From Salvia splendens (taxonomy: Eukaryota; Streptophyta; Magnoliopsida; Lamiales; Lamiaceae): a DNA stretch of 64,000 nt. Location of the stretch: assembly GCF_004379255.2 (NCBI RefSeq), contig NC_056049.1, positions 17,282,063 to 17,346,062 of the forward strand. The letters run 5' to 3'. Below, one piece after another: positions 11,195 to 20,993 of this stretch (positions within the stretch are counted from its first letter, which is position 1; each line of letters begins with the position of its first letter). Position numbers and translations under genes: made by a program. The notes under the pieces are model-generated. The model did not search any database and was not told the origin of the DNA. It saw only the letters and a list, made by a program, of their open reading frames with translations.

Positions 11195-11213
11195 ATCCCC
11201 GGCAACGGCACCA
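11195..11213 (-). other. primer-binding site, tRNA-Asp type (Athila copy 1)
   Basis: The sense strand reads TGGTGCCGTTGCCGGGGAT two bases inside the right-hand LTR. It complements the 3' end of plant tRNA-Asp (ending CCCCGGCAACGGCGCCA) with one mismatch. This fixes the right LTR as the 5' LTR. Confidence 0.88.
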
Positions 11214-11215
11214 TT

Positions 11216-12705
11216 TGAAAGGACCCAAGGGTGCGTATGTGTCGTTCAAGCAAGGATATATCCTACTGGTCAGGATAGAGATCCTAACTAAGCCTAGACC
11301 CTGGTTTCAAAGATTCCTCAACCCACTCCTACTGATCAGTATAGTGGTGATAAGGGTCGAATCCCACAGAGATGGTGCGTTTAAACTACCGCGGTGATAT
11401 TTGGAAAGGTTGGTTAGCTACCACGCTTGGGTTGAGTCTCTACCTAGGCAAGAACTTAAAGGTGGTGTTTTACTGGTCAGACGGTATGAAAGACATGTGG
11501 AATGTAACTGTGTACGTGAAATGGGGAGACATTTTTGTAGCAGAAAATATTTAGAAGGTACGGGTTTCTATTTTGGGCTAAACGGAATATTCAGAGGGTA
11601 GTGGAAGTTTGGTGACTAGGCTGACAGGGCTTAACTAAAAGTGAAGGACAAAAGCAAAAAGCATCTAAAAAGTAAGTGGTCCCCTCCAATTGAAATAGAC
11701 ACCATCTTCTTCAACAAACACATCCAAAATTCAGATAACAATTCCAGATTCAACACGGAAAACACAGATTATCAACTCGCGAACACAGATCTAAAACTAC
11801 GAAATCAAATCTGAAATCAAACACTGGAACTGGACTTCTGCATACTGGTTAACATAGAAGAACGATTCGGAAATTAAAACTAAGCTTTGCATGCAACGAT
11901 CCACTTCCCAATCAAACAGTACCAACTTATACTATCCTAGAGAAACTTGCTACGTAAAACAGAAATGAGAGATTCAGCACTTAAAACACCAAGAAACTTT
12001 AGATCTAAGCTAACTAGGCAAGGAAGGAAAAGAAAACAACACAATAAACGAAACAGAAATCAATTTCATAGCATAAACACGTTCGGATCTTCAACAAGTA
12101 CTTCAAAAGCAGAAAATATCCAAAAGCAACAAAGATCCAACGTAAGGAAAGCAAGGAAAATTAAACTGCGAAGGCAAATAAAAGTGTTTTTGCCACTCCG
12201 GGCGATGGAATCTCTAAGCTACGGTCTTGCTGGCTGGAACGGACGATGACTGGAACTCTGGGAACATCTGGGCGTCAGGTGATCATGGCTGCGGCGAGGC
12301 AAGAAGCGGGACACGACTGAAAGACTGGTATTACCGAGAGAACTCTCTACCTAAAGATGGTGGTGAATGAGTGAATGTGGATTTTTTTCTTCTCTCTCCT
12401 TCTTGGCTTCCTTTTATAGGGAGGCTTACCCTTGATTTTAGGGTAAATCCTCATTGCAAGTTGACTTCTTTGCCCTTAATTGTGGGTAATCCGTCCCAGC
12501 TATCCGTCTTCTCCATCTCAAGCCGTTTCAGCAGGAATATTGATCAGTATGAGATCATGCTGGCGCCCATTTTCACCTGAACATTCCGAAACTTCCCTAC
12601 TGGCTAGAACACTTAACCTGCACACTTTGAGCAACTGTTTTGCAGATATAATCAATTTTGCACATCATACTGACCCGTAACAAAGGCCTAGAATACGACT
12701 TATCA
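11216..12705 (-). repeat. 5' LTR of Athila copy 1
   Basis: Near-identical partner of 2376-3864, with about a dozen substitutions plus a one-base indel near the inner end. The sense TATA box appears as 'cttttata' at 12411-12418. The primer-binding site lies immediately inside it. Confidence 0.9.
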
Positions 12706-12764
12706 AACTGCTCACACTTACCACATGCTTGTCCTCAAGCGTGAAGAACAACCAAAAGACATAA
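12706..12764 (-). repeat. 59 bp of Athila internal sequence lying outside the 5' LTR
   Basis: This matches 3865-3923, the last part of the internal region next to the 3' LTR, including 'ctcacactta' and the 'cttgtcctcaagcgtgaag' segment. A simple insertion should have host DNA here. It implies that the LTR was once shared with a second, tandem internal region. Confidence 0.85.
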
Positions 12765-13052
12765 ATTAAACAAAACACCAAGAACATGCTTCGCAATCAA
12801 ATTGGACATGCATACATGAATTTCGTGAAATTTAAATCCAAATAATCAGAGCCAAAGACTAGCTCTGATACCAATTGTTAGGATCGTCGACTGCAACATT
12901 AGTTTGATATTGTCCGCTTTGGGTCAAGCCCGCACGGATTTATTTTTGGGTCACTCCCAAAAGACCTCAAATTAATTGGGGTTGGACATGAATTATATAC
13001 ACCTTCCAACTTCCCTCACTCATCCGATGTGGGATATGTTTGTAACCCAACA
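12765..13052 (-). mobile_element. short copia/TRIM-like LTR with primer-binding site
   Basis: On the minus strand a 177-bp LTR (13052 to 12876) starts TGTTGGGTTACAAAC, contains 'ATCCCACATCGG' and ends CCTAACA. It is followed after two bases by TGGTATCAGAGC (12862-12873), the initiator-Met tRNA primer site of copia and TRIM elements. About 100 bp of internal sequence follows before the Athila junction at 12765. The short LTR and the 'CCCACATCGG' box resemble TRIM families. I see no coding sequence, and the second LTR is missing or outside this segment. Confidence 0.75.
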
Positions 13053-13329
13053 AACCTCCCCTCAAACCGAGACCACATCGGGAACGCAGTCGACACAAAC
13101 ATGGGTCGTTCCAACCCTGGCCCCTGGGTCATCCTGGATCCGACTCTAACCCGAGTCCTTCAGGGTTAATCACATTAACTCACATAACTCACAACAACTA
13201 ATTTCACATAATTTACTCAAACACATAGACACTCAATTTCCACAAAAGAAATTCTCATTCAACATACACTATGACTGTGTGTATGTGTGTGTGTTTACTT
13301 AGCTTTGGGAAAGTAAAAGATAGAGTAAA
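13053..13329. other. intergenic, between the TRIM-like LTR and the AMS-like gene
   Basis: The first 120 bp are C-rich ('ccaaccctggcccctgggtc') and may still belong to the TRIM-like element. The rest is AT-rich with a short TG run near 13276-13292, and would hold the 3' UTR of the minus-strand gene. Confidence 0.5.
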
Positions 13330-13829
13330 TCAATGTAGATGATGTCGAGAATTCATGTGGCAGTAATGATTTATAGCATCCACGTCGTTTGTGATTTCCA
13401 TTTCAACATCCACACCGTAATTCGGCCATGGATTCCTCGTAAGCTCTAGCAACGACTCCTTCACATCGTCAGCTTCCACCGTCTCCTCATTCTTCCTCTA
13501 AGATAGATAAGGTAAAACAAGACAATAACACACATTTTAGATCATTTTAGGCCAGATAACTCAAAGATAAAAGAGTTAGCGATAGAAATCGTTGAATTTA
13601 TTTATATTTTACCTCAACTTTAAAGATGGCGGAAGCCAAGCAAGTGTGCCTCATTGTGTTGACATTGTCTACTTCGAGTCCCATTGCATACAAGGCATCT
13701 ATCAATCTCACAAAACCACCACATTTATGCTCACAAAAAACCTTGACAAAGAACTCCTTCCCATCCACTTGGTACACCTCCACTTGAGGCTGCACAAATC
13801 CATCATCAATCACCAAACAATATGTAGTA

Positions 13830-14080
13830 CTCCCTCCATCCCTAAAATTTATCACTTATTTCCGTTTTCGTTCGTCCCTACAAATTTGTTATATTTCACT
13901 TTTATCATTTTTGGTAATGGACCTCATATTTCACTAACTCATTCCTACTCACATTTTATTATAAAACTAATATATAAATATATGAGCCACATGACACTAA
14001 CTTTTTTAACACACTTTTCATTACATTTCTTAAAACTCGTGTCGGGTCAAATGATGACAAATTATAAGGGACGGAGAGAG
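13830..14080. mobile_element. Stowaway-type MITE in AMS intron 6
   Basis: 251 bp bounded by CTCCCTCCATCCC and GGGACGGAGAGAG, inverted ends of the Tc1/mariner Stowaway type, with TA target duplications at 13828-13829 and 14081-14082. Internal 'tttggta(atg)gacctcatatttcactaactcatt' text matches the MITE at 16183-16436, so both belong to one family. Confidence 0.92.
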
Positions 14081-14248
14081 TAATTCATAAAAGCCTACTA
14101 ATGAATACCTGAGTATACCTCCATCTGCTGATCACTCTTGTTTGTGTGATAGCCGGTGGAGAGGCTCTCCTGCTCACGCTTAGGGTTGCGCTTCTGAATC
14201 TGTGGGAACGAGCCTTCCTCCGCTGTCTTCTTTGCACTCTCATCGTGA

Positions 14249-14281
14249 TCATGGTTAGTAGTTCTGCAATAAGAATTAGTT
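14249..14281. repeat. 33-bp insertion in AMS exon 6 copied from a nearby hairpin element
   Basis: The segment 'tcatggttagtagttctgca...' is identical at 32 of 33 positions to 14520-14552 in intron 5, and 20 of its bases occur inverted at 14395-14414. It replaces the expected linker after helix 2 and introduces stop codons and a frame change. Confidence 0.85.
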
Positions 14282-15994
14282 GTCCGCCTGCTTCCGCAGC
14301 TCCTTCACATACTCAATCGCATCCCCTAGGATCGAGGCTCTGTCCAACTGCATCACAAGTATATTTATGTACAGGTGTGTGTTAAAATACATATAATTCT
14401 TATTGCAGAACTACAAACAATAAACATTTTATACACTTATAACGAACATTTTATATATATGTAATGAACATTATTATAAGGGATAATCATTATATGTTCA
14501 TTAAACGTGCATAAAATGTTCATGGTTAGTAGTTCTGCAATAAGAATTGGTTATTAAATGATTACGATCGAATATATATATGTATATAACTAGTTACACG
14601 CGTCCCCGGCCTTGGTAGTGATTAGTTAGGCCTTACTTACCTTGGAGATGTTAGGCACCAATGCACGTAGGGCGTAAAGCCTGTCATTTAGCTTCTTCCT
14701 CCTCTTCCTCTCGGCCTCCAGATTCTTTGACCCCTTCCCACTCCTCCTCCTGTACTTGGGATCATTCTCGTCCGAATCATCAGACCTGTTGTCCTCCTCC
14801 ACCCACTTGGCCCCTCTGCTCGCCTCCTGGAAAGCGTTCTCCATCGTTGGGGTGAAGATGCAATGGTCCCCTTCAAGGAACATGCTGTCGGAGAGATGGA
14901 TCCTGTCAATGGAGATGTCATTAGGCAAGTCAGGTGATGACATATGCTGCTGGAAGAGGGCTGAGGAGAAGGAATCTGTTGTCCCTGAGTTGCTCATCGT
15001 CTGCTGCTCCAGCGCAATGCTGCACTGCACCCGGATCAGATCCATCACCCCTTTGTCCTCAGCCACCTACACACCACCATATGTTACTCTCTACTCTCTA
15101 ATCATAACTATCTTGTTTTCAAGTTGAACAGTATTGCTAACCTCGTCGGCCACGAACAGCTCCACTAGTCCCACGGACAACGGGATCAAAACTCGAGTTC
15201 CAACTGCTTCTTGCACTTAGAAAAAATGGATCATAACATTACATGTTTAAAGAAAATAAGTGAAATCTTCAAAATGGACCTACTTGTGATGAGAGGGTTG
15301 AATCTGAGTTGTGTGAGTAACTGAGCCAGCTAGGTTGGTTTGAGCACAAGGTTTGTGCATGGACTCTACAAATGTATTACAACATCAATTAATATCTAGG
15401 TCTGGATCTGATTGTTGGCAAATGAAAGAAAAATAAAATACTATAACATTATCAGATAGAGCTGAAACAATTATATAAGTCTCATGGGTCATTCCTTCTA
15501 CCACCAATGGGTGTGGGCCAAAAATTCCTGTAGTATATATCAACTAAAATTGAAAAAACACGAGGCTTTAAATTTGACCAGTTTGATAGAAGGTTGGTCC
15601 AACTGATCAGAAAAAAGGCCAACTAGTTAGATACTTACCCAGAATCGAGGATCATGGACGAAGGAATGAGGTCCAGTAAATCATAGGACTTGAACCTTGG
15701 ATGAGGATACATCACATCTCTACAAGGAGAGCTAGAAGAAACCTCGAAGCCAAGCTCGTGCGCGTTGTTATCCCGTCCATCGCAGCAGCAGTCCTTCAAC
15801 TCAATCGACCTTCAAATCCCAAACAGTGAAAACAAAGTGATCATACAATAATTAAGGCCTTTATGGTTTGGACTTGGGTTAATTAGTTAATTTTGTAACC
15901 TGTTATCATCGCTAAGCTTCCATAACACGATGTAATCCCAGCCCTTGATCCCCACAAGGGGCCTAAGCCTCTCTATAAAGCTTTGCACTAACAT
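14276..15994 (-). CDS. truncated AMS-like protein predicted from exons 1-6 up to the new stop (about 307 aa)
   Basis: Joining exons 15994-15900, 15809-15639, 15365-15280, 15215-15142, 15066-14641 and the first part of exon 6 gives 284 codons plus 23 before TAA at 14276-14278. The product would keep the bHLH-MYC N domain (roughly residues 1-170), the acidic stretch '[17 protein letters not shown]', the basic region and helix 1, and most of helix 2, but lose the C-terminal ACT-like dimerisation domain. In the related Arabidopsis factors that domain helps partner choice. A truncated version could be a null or a weak competitor. This is inference, and no splicing evidence is available here. Confidence 0.55.
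14393..14552. mobile_element. small hairpin (foldback) element in AMS intron 5
   Basis: About 160 bp with inverted ends: 'aattcttattgcagaactac' at 14395-14414 and its reverse complement within 14520-14552, with further pairing of 'aacatttta' and 'taaaatgtt' inside. This is MITE-like, but I cannot assign a superfamily or define a target duplication. Confidence 0.6.
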
Positions 15995-16160
15995 TTTACT
16001 TCCTCTTCACAACAAACCAATATGCATATGAACAATAACTAATATGCCTAATTATTAGTGGTAACATTTTGGTAGGTCAGCAACGAAGCATGCATGAGGG
16101 TTAGCTTCTAAAACCGGTAGAGAATTTGTTGGATTTAAATATAATTAGTGGCAGTGTTCA

Positions 16161-16168
16161 TATTTATA
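16161..16168 (-). promoter_or_regulatory. probable TATA box of the AMS-like gene
   Basis: The minus strand reads TATAAATA about 165 bp upstream of the start codon at 15994, in 'ggttataaatatgaacactg'. It is the only good TATA box between the ATG and the MITE at 16183. The transcription start is not determined. Confidence 0.55.
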
Positions 16169-16182
16169 ACCGTTGCTATATA

Positions 16183-16436
16183 CTCCATACATCCCTAAAA
16201 TTTTATCACATTTTTCTATTTCCATCCGTCCCATAAAATTTGTCACATTTCATTTTTTACCATTTTTGGTACAGGACCTCACATTCGACTAACTTATTCT
16301 CACTCATATTTTATTATAAAACTAATAATTTACAAGTAGGACTCATATCCTAATAACTTGTACAACTCACTTTCTATTATATTTCTTAAAACCCGTGTCT
16401 AGTCAAACTGTGACATTATTTAAGAGACTGAGGGAA
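16183..16436. mobile_element. Stowaway-type MITE just upstream of the AMS TATA box
   Basis: 254 bp from CTCCATACATCCC to GGACTGAGGGAA-like sequence ('agactgagggaa'), with TA on both sides (16181-16182, 16437-16438). It shares internal sequence with the MITE at 13830-14080. Its edge is about 15 bp from the predicted TATA box. Confidence 0.88.
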
Positions 16437-17075
16437 TACTGTAAAAAAAATTTGGAACGTTTTGGATTCATTATTTTAACACTATTAGTAACACTACATA
16501 AATATAGAACTTGAATCACAAATTTAAGTTAAAATAAAATACTATTAATAATCCATTACAAACTAATTTTTGTATTTGGATGCTAAAAGTAGTTATGTGC
16601 GCTAGCTAGCTAAAAGCACTAGCAAATGAAATTGAAAAAACAAAATGCAACAAATTTAAAGTGGTAATCAAGACGGGGAATAAAATATCAAGTCATGATA
16701 TATCGAATCACATTTTTTCTTCTCTGTTGCAAGAGGAATCTTTAATCAGTTTAAAGCTTTATTTAAAGAATTTATTTTAATGTTGTAGGACAATGACAGT
16801 AACCAGGTCAGACCCAATTATTTTAATGTTGATGGAAGTGTGTGTTATCCATTTTTCCTATAAACACGGCAGCGCCTTTTGCATGAACCATAATTCATAA
16901 CTAAATCCATAATCATACACACTTCTTTTTCTCCTTTCCTCTCTCGATTTTCTTTTTATCTTTTGCAATAATATTATAATTGTGAAAACTCTTAAGGTGC
17001 ATTCAGTAAAATTGGAATTGGAAGTAAAATTGGAATTGGATTGGAATTAGAATTATATTGTTGGATTTGAATAAT
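16437..17075. other. AT-rich intergenic DNA
   Basis: No coding frame or recognisable element. A 20-bp segment 'aattgtgaaaactcttaagg' occurs at 16978-16997 and again at 17076-17096, flanking 'ggaattgg' repeats. This could be a target duplication or a local tandem duplication. Confidence 0.5.
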
Positions 17076-17094
17076 AATTGTGAAAACTCTTAAG

Positions 17095-17880
17095 GCCCGT
17101 TCAGTAGAATTGGAATTGGAATTATAATTCAATTCCAAATCCTTTGTTCGGTAAAAGTGATAGGGAATTGAATTTATAGAAATTATGCACCCACACTCAC
17201 AAAAGTGTGTAGTATGTGTAGTGTGTGTAACTGTGTGTGTCCATCTATGTTTGTGTAACTGTGTGTGTGACGGTGTGTTTATATGTGTAACTATGTGTGT
17301 GTGTGTGTGTGATTGTGTGTCTCTGAAGTGTGTAACTATGTGTGTGTGTATGACAGTGTATGTCTGTGTGTAACTCCGTGTGTGTAACTCTTTGTGTGTG
17401 ACTGTGTGCATATGACGGTGTGTGTGAGTGTGTGTAATTGTGTGTTTGTATGTGAGTATGTGAGTGTGTATGTGTATGTGTATGTGTATGTGTGTGTAAC
17501 TGTGTGTGAGTATGTGAGTGTGTGTGTATAACTATGTGTGAGTATGTGAGTCTGTGTGTGACTCTGGCAGTAAATGCGCATGTACATTTGTATTTGTGTG
17601 TGTAATTGTGTCTGTGTGTAACTTTGTAGACGTGTGTGTGTGACTGTGTGCGTAAATGTGTGTCTGCGTTTGTGAGTGTTTGTTTGTGTGTGTAACTTTT
17701 GTGTAGGTATGTCTATGTGTGTTTGTGTCTGTCTTTGTGTGTAACTATGTGTGTTGTGTGTGCTCTATTTATGTAGTGTATGAAAGTATCCAAGTAACAA
17801 TTTGCAATTATATGTTATTTTTTAATTAAAATTGTGGAATTGAGAGGAATTGGAATTGTAATTCAAATTCAAATCTAGAT
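17095..17880. repeat. long degenerate TG-rich microsatellite between 'ggaattggaatt' ends
   Basis: From about 17186 to 17765 the plus strand is a run of variants of 'tgtgtgtaactgtgtgtgtg' with interspersed 'gagtatgtgagtg' blocks. The minus-strand frame reads as His/Thr repeats and is not a gene. The run is flanked by 'gaattggaattggaattata' on the left and 'ggaattggaattgtaattc' on the right, as if the array expanded inside a small element. Confidence 0.8.
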
Positions 17881-17968
17881 ATTTTTCGACATCAAGCATC
17901 AGACTCGGAATTGAAAGCCCCAACTCTATTTGTCTCAGCCTTGTCCGATCTTGATCCGCTTTTATATT

Positions 17969-19310
17969 GATACACTCAGATTTTGCATTGTTTTAAGGCC
18001 ATTATTTGGTCCGTTTTGAGTGTCAAAGTTGTATTACATGTCCATTAATTGCATATTTTGTTTAATTTGGTATTTTTTACGTGTTTTGTGAGAAATATGC
18101 AAAACATAGCCTAAAAAAATAGCTAAAAGTCGAAGTTAGAAATCTGGAGCATTCGAGAGGTCCATCGGTCTGTTGCAACATAGCCAACGACCGCTGAATG
18201 GGTAGCGGTCCGCTTCAAAAAGGTTGAGCTGAAAAGAGGAACACACCCAGCGACCGCTCCCGGAGATCCAGTAGCTACGGGATGATTGCCAGCGACAGCT
18301 GAAACAAAGTGCAACGACCGCTGATCAAGAGACAGAACGCTACGGAACACTAGCCAGCGACCGTTGAACAAAGTGCAACGACCGCTGATCAAGAGACAGA
18401 ACGCTACGGAACACTAGCCAGCGACCGTTGAACAAAGTGCAGCGGCCCGCTGGGAAAACGAGGCGCACAAAATTAACCTACTTTCTCTGCAAAATTTACC
18501 ATACTATACTGAATATTTGCCATAATTATGGAGCACGAAAATAAGGCTATAAAAACCCCCTCAAGCTTCATCAAGGAGATCTTTTGCTGCATAATTTTCC
18601 AGAGAGTTGAGAGTTCTTCCATTGTTCATCAAGTTCAAGGTGTTTGAAGAAGAATTCAAGAGAAGATCGAGGCTATAAAAATTCAACCTTTGGGTGTTAT
18701 CACTTTAGTTCTTATGTTTTCATTGTTTACCCTACAAACTATGTTTTTAGATTATTCAATTATGTGTAACTAAACTCGTAGAATTCTAGGGATGTGTTAG
18801 TAACGACTTTGGTTATACAATTCGTATTTATTTAATATCTGTTTCGTTCATTACTTCACTTTTATTAAGTGTTGGATAATTGCTTCACGTTTGAGTGACA
18901 CATTCAGTGATGATCTATTGACTTGCAACATAATCGTGAGAGGAAGTTGGCGAGTTAGAAGAGCTTAGTTGACGTTACAATTAGCTTCCCTTAAAACGAC
19001 ACTGTTAATTGAGAGCGAGAATATAAGGAGTCTTAGGAGTTTTTAGGAGTTATTAATCTAGGATTGACGTCCCTAGTGTCTACAATCCACTTTGTGCTGC
19101 ATGGACAATATATTAGTGACTCGTTCTGGTGAAGTATGAACTGTGCTAGTGTGTTGTAGTTGGAATTTGTATAACCATAACTGTAAGCACATACCTGTAA
19201 TTCTCTTATCTCATGTGAATTATCTCTGTGTTTTATCTGCAATTATTGTTTTCTTTGTTTTTACAAGTTTTTATTTCTCAAAAACCAAAACCTTTTGCTT
19301 TTCCAAATAG
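17969..19310 (+). repeat. Tat/Athila-like LTR, probably a solo or truncated copy
   Basis: Begins near 'tgatacactcagattttgca' and contains a TATA box 'ctataaaaa' at 18547-18555, followed by a leader with 'attctagggatgtg' and a T-rich end near 19265. No gag-pol follows on the right, and only a poor boundary is visible. A block of 'cagcgaccgctg'-like motifs lies at 18170-18450. The ends are approximate. Confidence 0.5.
18300..18445. repeat. two tandem copies of a ~67-bp unit with 'gcgaccg' motifs
   Basis: The text 'caaagtgcaacgaccgctga' to 'gccagcgaccgttgaa' appears twice in succession almost unchanged, followed by a partial third start. It lies upstream of the TATA box of the LTR, so it resembles enhancer-like U3 repeats. 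Confidence 0.75.
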
Positions 19311-19404
19311 TAGAAGAAGCCTAGTAGAAGATAGCCAATTTGTGTTCGTTTTCCATGTGTTTGATATCTGGTATTAACCTTTAGTTATACTATATATACC
19401 ATGT

Positions 19405-19531
19405 ATATTTTTTTTTCTTCTAAAATAAACTCCTATAGAAAGGAGGAAATTATAATTGATGTCAAGAGGGCTCGAACTCAGCACTTCATACAATAATGTC
19501 TAAGCTTCTTGCCGCTAGGACAAAGGCTCTA
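19405..19531 (-). mobile_element. tRNA-derived SINE-like element
   Basis: On the minus strand a pol III A-box-like 'cctagcggcaagaag' (19506-19519 region) is followed about 30 bp later by a B box 'gagttcgagccc' (19468-19479). It ends in an A-rich tail 'agaagaaaaaaaaatata'. This box spacing is that of tRNA genes and plant SINEs, but the sequence folds into no tRNA. The 5' boundary is approximate. Confidence 0.55.
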
Positions 19532-19539
19532 TAGACTTG

Positions 19540-20965
19540 TCGGATTATTTAGTCCTAATAAAAAGTGTATCATATATGCCTAGGAAAGAGCTTTTATATG
19601 CCAAGGACTTTCTGTTATCCTTGAAGAGTCTTCTTCAACCTTTAGTACTTGTATTTCTCCACCTTCTTCATTATCTCCTTGAGTTTTTGGAATCTTCACA
19701 CATTGCTGGCTGGTCTCCTCTTCAATTTCTAGTAGGTCCAAGTTTCTTTATTCACTTGAGCTTGGGTTGACTTCTTTTCTCCAAGTCTCCTCAATTGTTG
19801 AAATAGAAGTCTTCAGTTATCATCATGATGGAAGAATAAGAAGAAGCTAATGCTTCCATGTGCCATTATTCCATGACCTTCTAGTGGCGGCTTATTTTCC
19901 GACCGACAGTTCGTAGTTATGTAGTCTTTCTTCCAACAGTTATTGCATATTCCATCAAATTTTCTAGATTGACGAGCTTCACTACTCCTGTCGTCTTAGT
20001 GTTGTGCTCCCCCTAGCTGAGAGTGTCTCTCATCTTCATCTTCATCTTCATCTTCATCTTCATCGCTCTTTTACGGCGATAATCTCGATCACCTTCGTCT
20101 CTTCTACGCCAATAATCTCAGCTGCCTTCTTATCTTCTTTGTATGCAATCATTTCTAGTAGAGCGGCCCCCGTTGCCAGTGAACATGACGTCTTCTACAT
20201 AATCCTTCACAGCTACTTTGGACATTTTATCATCCAATGTCTCTTCATTGGACAAGATATTCTATAACTCGTCAAGGGTTGGCTACGTAGCCCAACCTTG
20301 AGTCATAAGACCCTTAAACTCGGGTCTTAAACAATGGACGATGATCCTTCTCATCCTCGTCTCATTAAACACGTTATTAGGATCTAATTTTGAAATATCC
20401 TTGCATAAAGATTTTACTTTAGAGAAGTACTGACTAACAGTGTGCTCTCGTTGCTAGATTGAGAATAGCTCATTCTTTAGGCATTGTAGCTTTGCCTCGT
20501 TATTCTTAGTGAAAGCAGTCTTCAGGATCTCCCACACCTCTTTCGGTGTCTTAGCTAACCTGATACGTTGCATCTGCTAGGCTTCTACTACAGCCACCAG
20601 CACGAACATTGTCTTTCCGCATTTCATCTCCTACTCTACTCTTCATGTGCCTTCGCGTCGCCAGTCGGTGGTGTGATGCTATCTCCTCCGAAAATATCTC
20701 ATATGGATACTCCAGTCCTGCAATTATTGCTTTTTAGCTTCTCGATGCTTTTAGCAAAATCTAAAAATCTGCCATATTGTACTGATGTTCTCAGCTGTTA
20801 ACTTCGGCACGGTAACGACACCAACTATAGTTCCTAACTATTAGTTCCGATAGAGTAACAGCTCCAACAATAGTCCTCAACTGTTGATTCTGGCAGAGTA
20901 CCGGTATGCTATCAATATGCGAATGAACGCCACAAAACACCATAGCTACAACAACAATCACCACA
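19540..20965 (-). pseudogene. Ty1/copia Gag relic, copy 2
   Basis: Conserved blocks are spread over the minus strand. 'EVWEILKTAFTKNNEAKLQ' lies near 20.5 kb, 'VSQYFSKVKSLCKDI' near 20.4 kb and 'RMRRIIVHCLRPEFK' near 20.33 kb. A zinc-knuckle remnant lies near 19.93 kb, where the usual His is Tyr (C-x2-C-x4-Y-x4-C). This order is that of a copia Gag with UBN2 domain. Several in-frame stops are seen (in the 'QGWAT-stop' and 'DEL-stop' text near 20.27 kb), and downstream pol is missing. An Asp/Glu-rich run encoded by 'tcatct' repeats at 20032-20066 lies between the capsid and the knuckle. Confidence 0.75.
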
Positions 20966-20975
20966 ACGTGAAGTA

Positions 20976-20987
20976 GCTCAAATACCA
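20976..20987 (-). other. degenerate copia primer-binding site
   Basis: The minus strand reads TGGTATTTGAGC, 10 of 12 matches to the TGGTATCAGAGC initiator-Met tRNA site, placed between the Gag relic and the LTR-like sequence to its right. Confidence 0.6.
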
Positions 20988-20993
20988 CTTGTT

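Larger units (their letters stand above)
2376..12764 (-). mobile_element. Athila-type Ty3/gypsy retrotransposon, copy 1
   Basis: Two direct repeats of about 1.49 kb flank gag-pol remains read on the minus strand. Assignment to Athila rests on a primer-binding site matching tRNA-Asp (11195-11213), LTR ends of the TGATAA...TTTCA form, a CDLGAS-type protease, and strong resemblance to the second copy at 30.3-48.1 kb, which keeps the downstream ORF typical of the clade. The LTR pair differs at only about a dozen visible sites, so insertion is recent. Gag carries a stop, a short duplication and a frameshift. RT and RNase H motifs are intact. The integrase core and nearly all of the downstream ORF are deleted. 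No target-site duplication is visible, because sequence outside the right LTR is again Athila internal sequence (12706-12764). It would need proteins supplied by another copy to move. Confidence 0.9.
13330..15994 (-). pseudogene. AMS: AMS-like bHLH transcription factor gene, eight exons, disrupted in exon 6
   Basis: Spliced on the minus strand, the exons encode a protein laid out like ABORTED MICROSPORES (bHLH21), a tapetum regulator of pollen development that binds E-box DNA. Predicted exons: 15994-15900 ('[21 protein letters not shown]', start of the bHLH-MYC N domain), 15809-15639, 15365-15280, 15215-15142 ('[20 protein letters not shown]'), 15066-14641 (acidic region, then '[19 protein letters not shown]'), 14347-14119 ('[17 protein letters not shown]'), 13789-13613 ('GKEFFVKVFCEHKCGGFVRL', ACT-like C-terminal domain) and 13497-13330 with stop TGA. 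Introns have GT-AG ends; the exon 3 donor is uncertain because the best GT leaves the wrong phase. Exon 6 contains a 33-bp foreign piece bringing a TAA (14276-14278) and a frameshift. Everything else is conserved, so the break is recent, or this is a duplicate of an intact gene elsewhere. Confidence 0.8.

Noticed and set aside
13053..13160. Possible 5S rRNA-like (Cassandra) segment
   Set aside because: 'cctgggtcatcctgg' recalls the 5S control region only loosely; the rest does not match 5S rRNA.
16992..17587. His/Thr-rich minus-strand frames
   Set aside because: They are translations of the TG microsatellite; no start context, no family.
19405..19531. A tRNA gene
   Set aside because: Pol III boxes are present, but no cloverleaf can be drawn and an A-rich tail follows, so a SINE is more likely.
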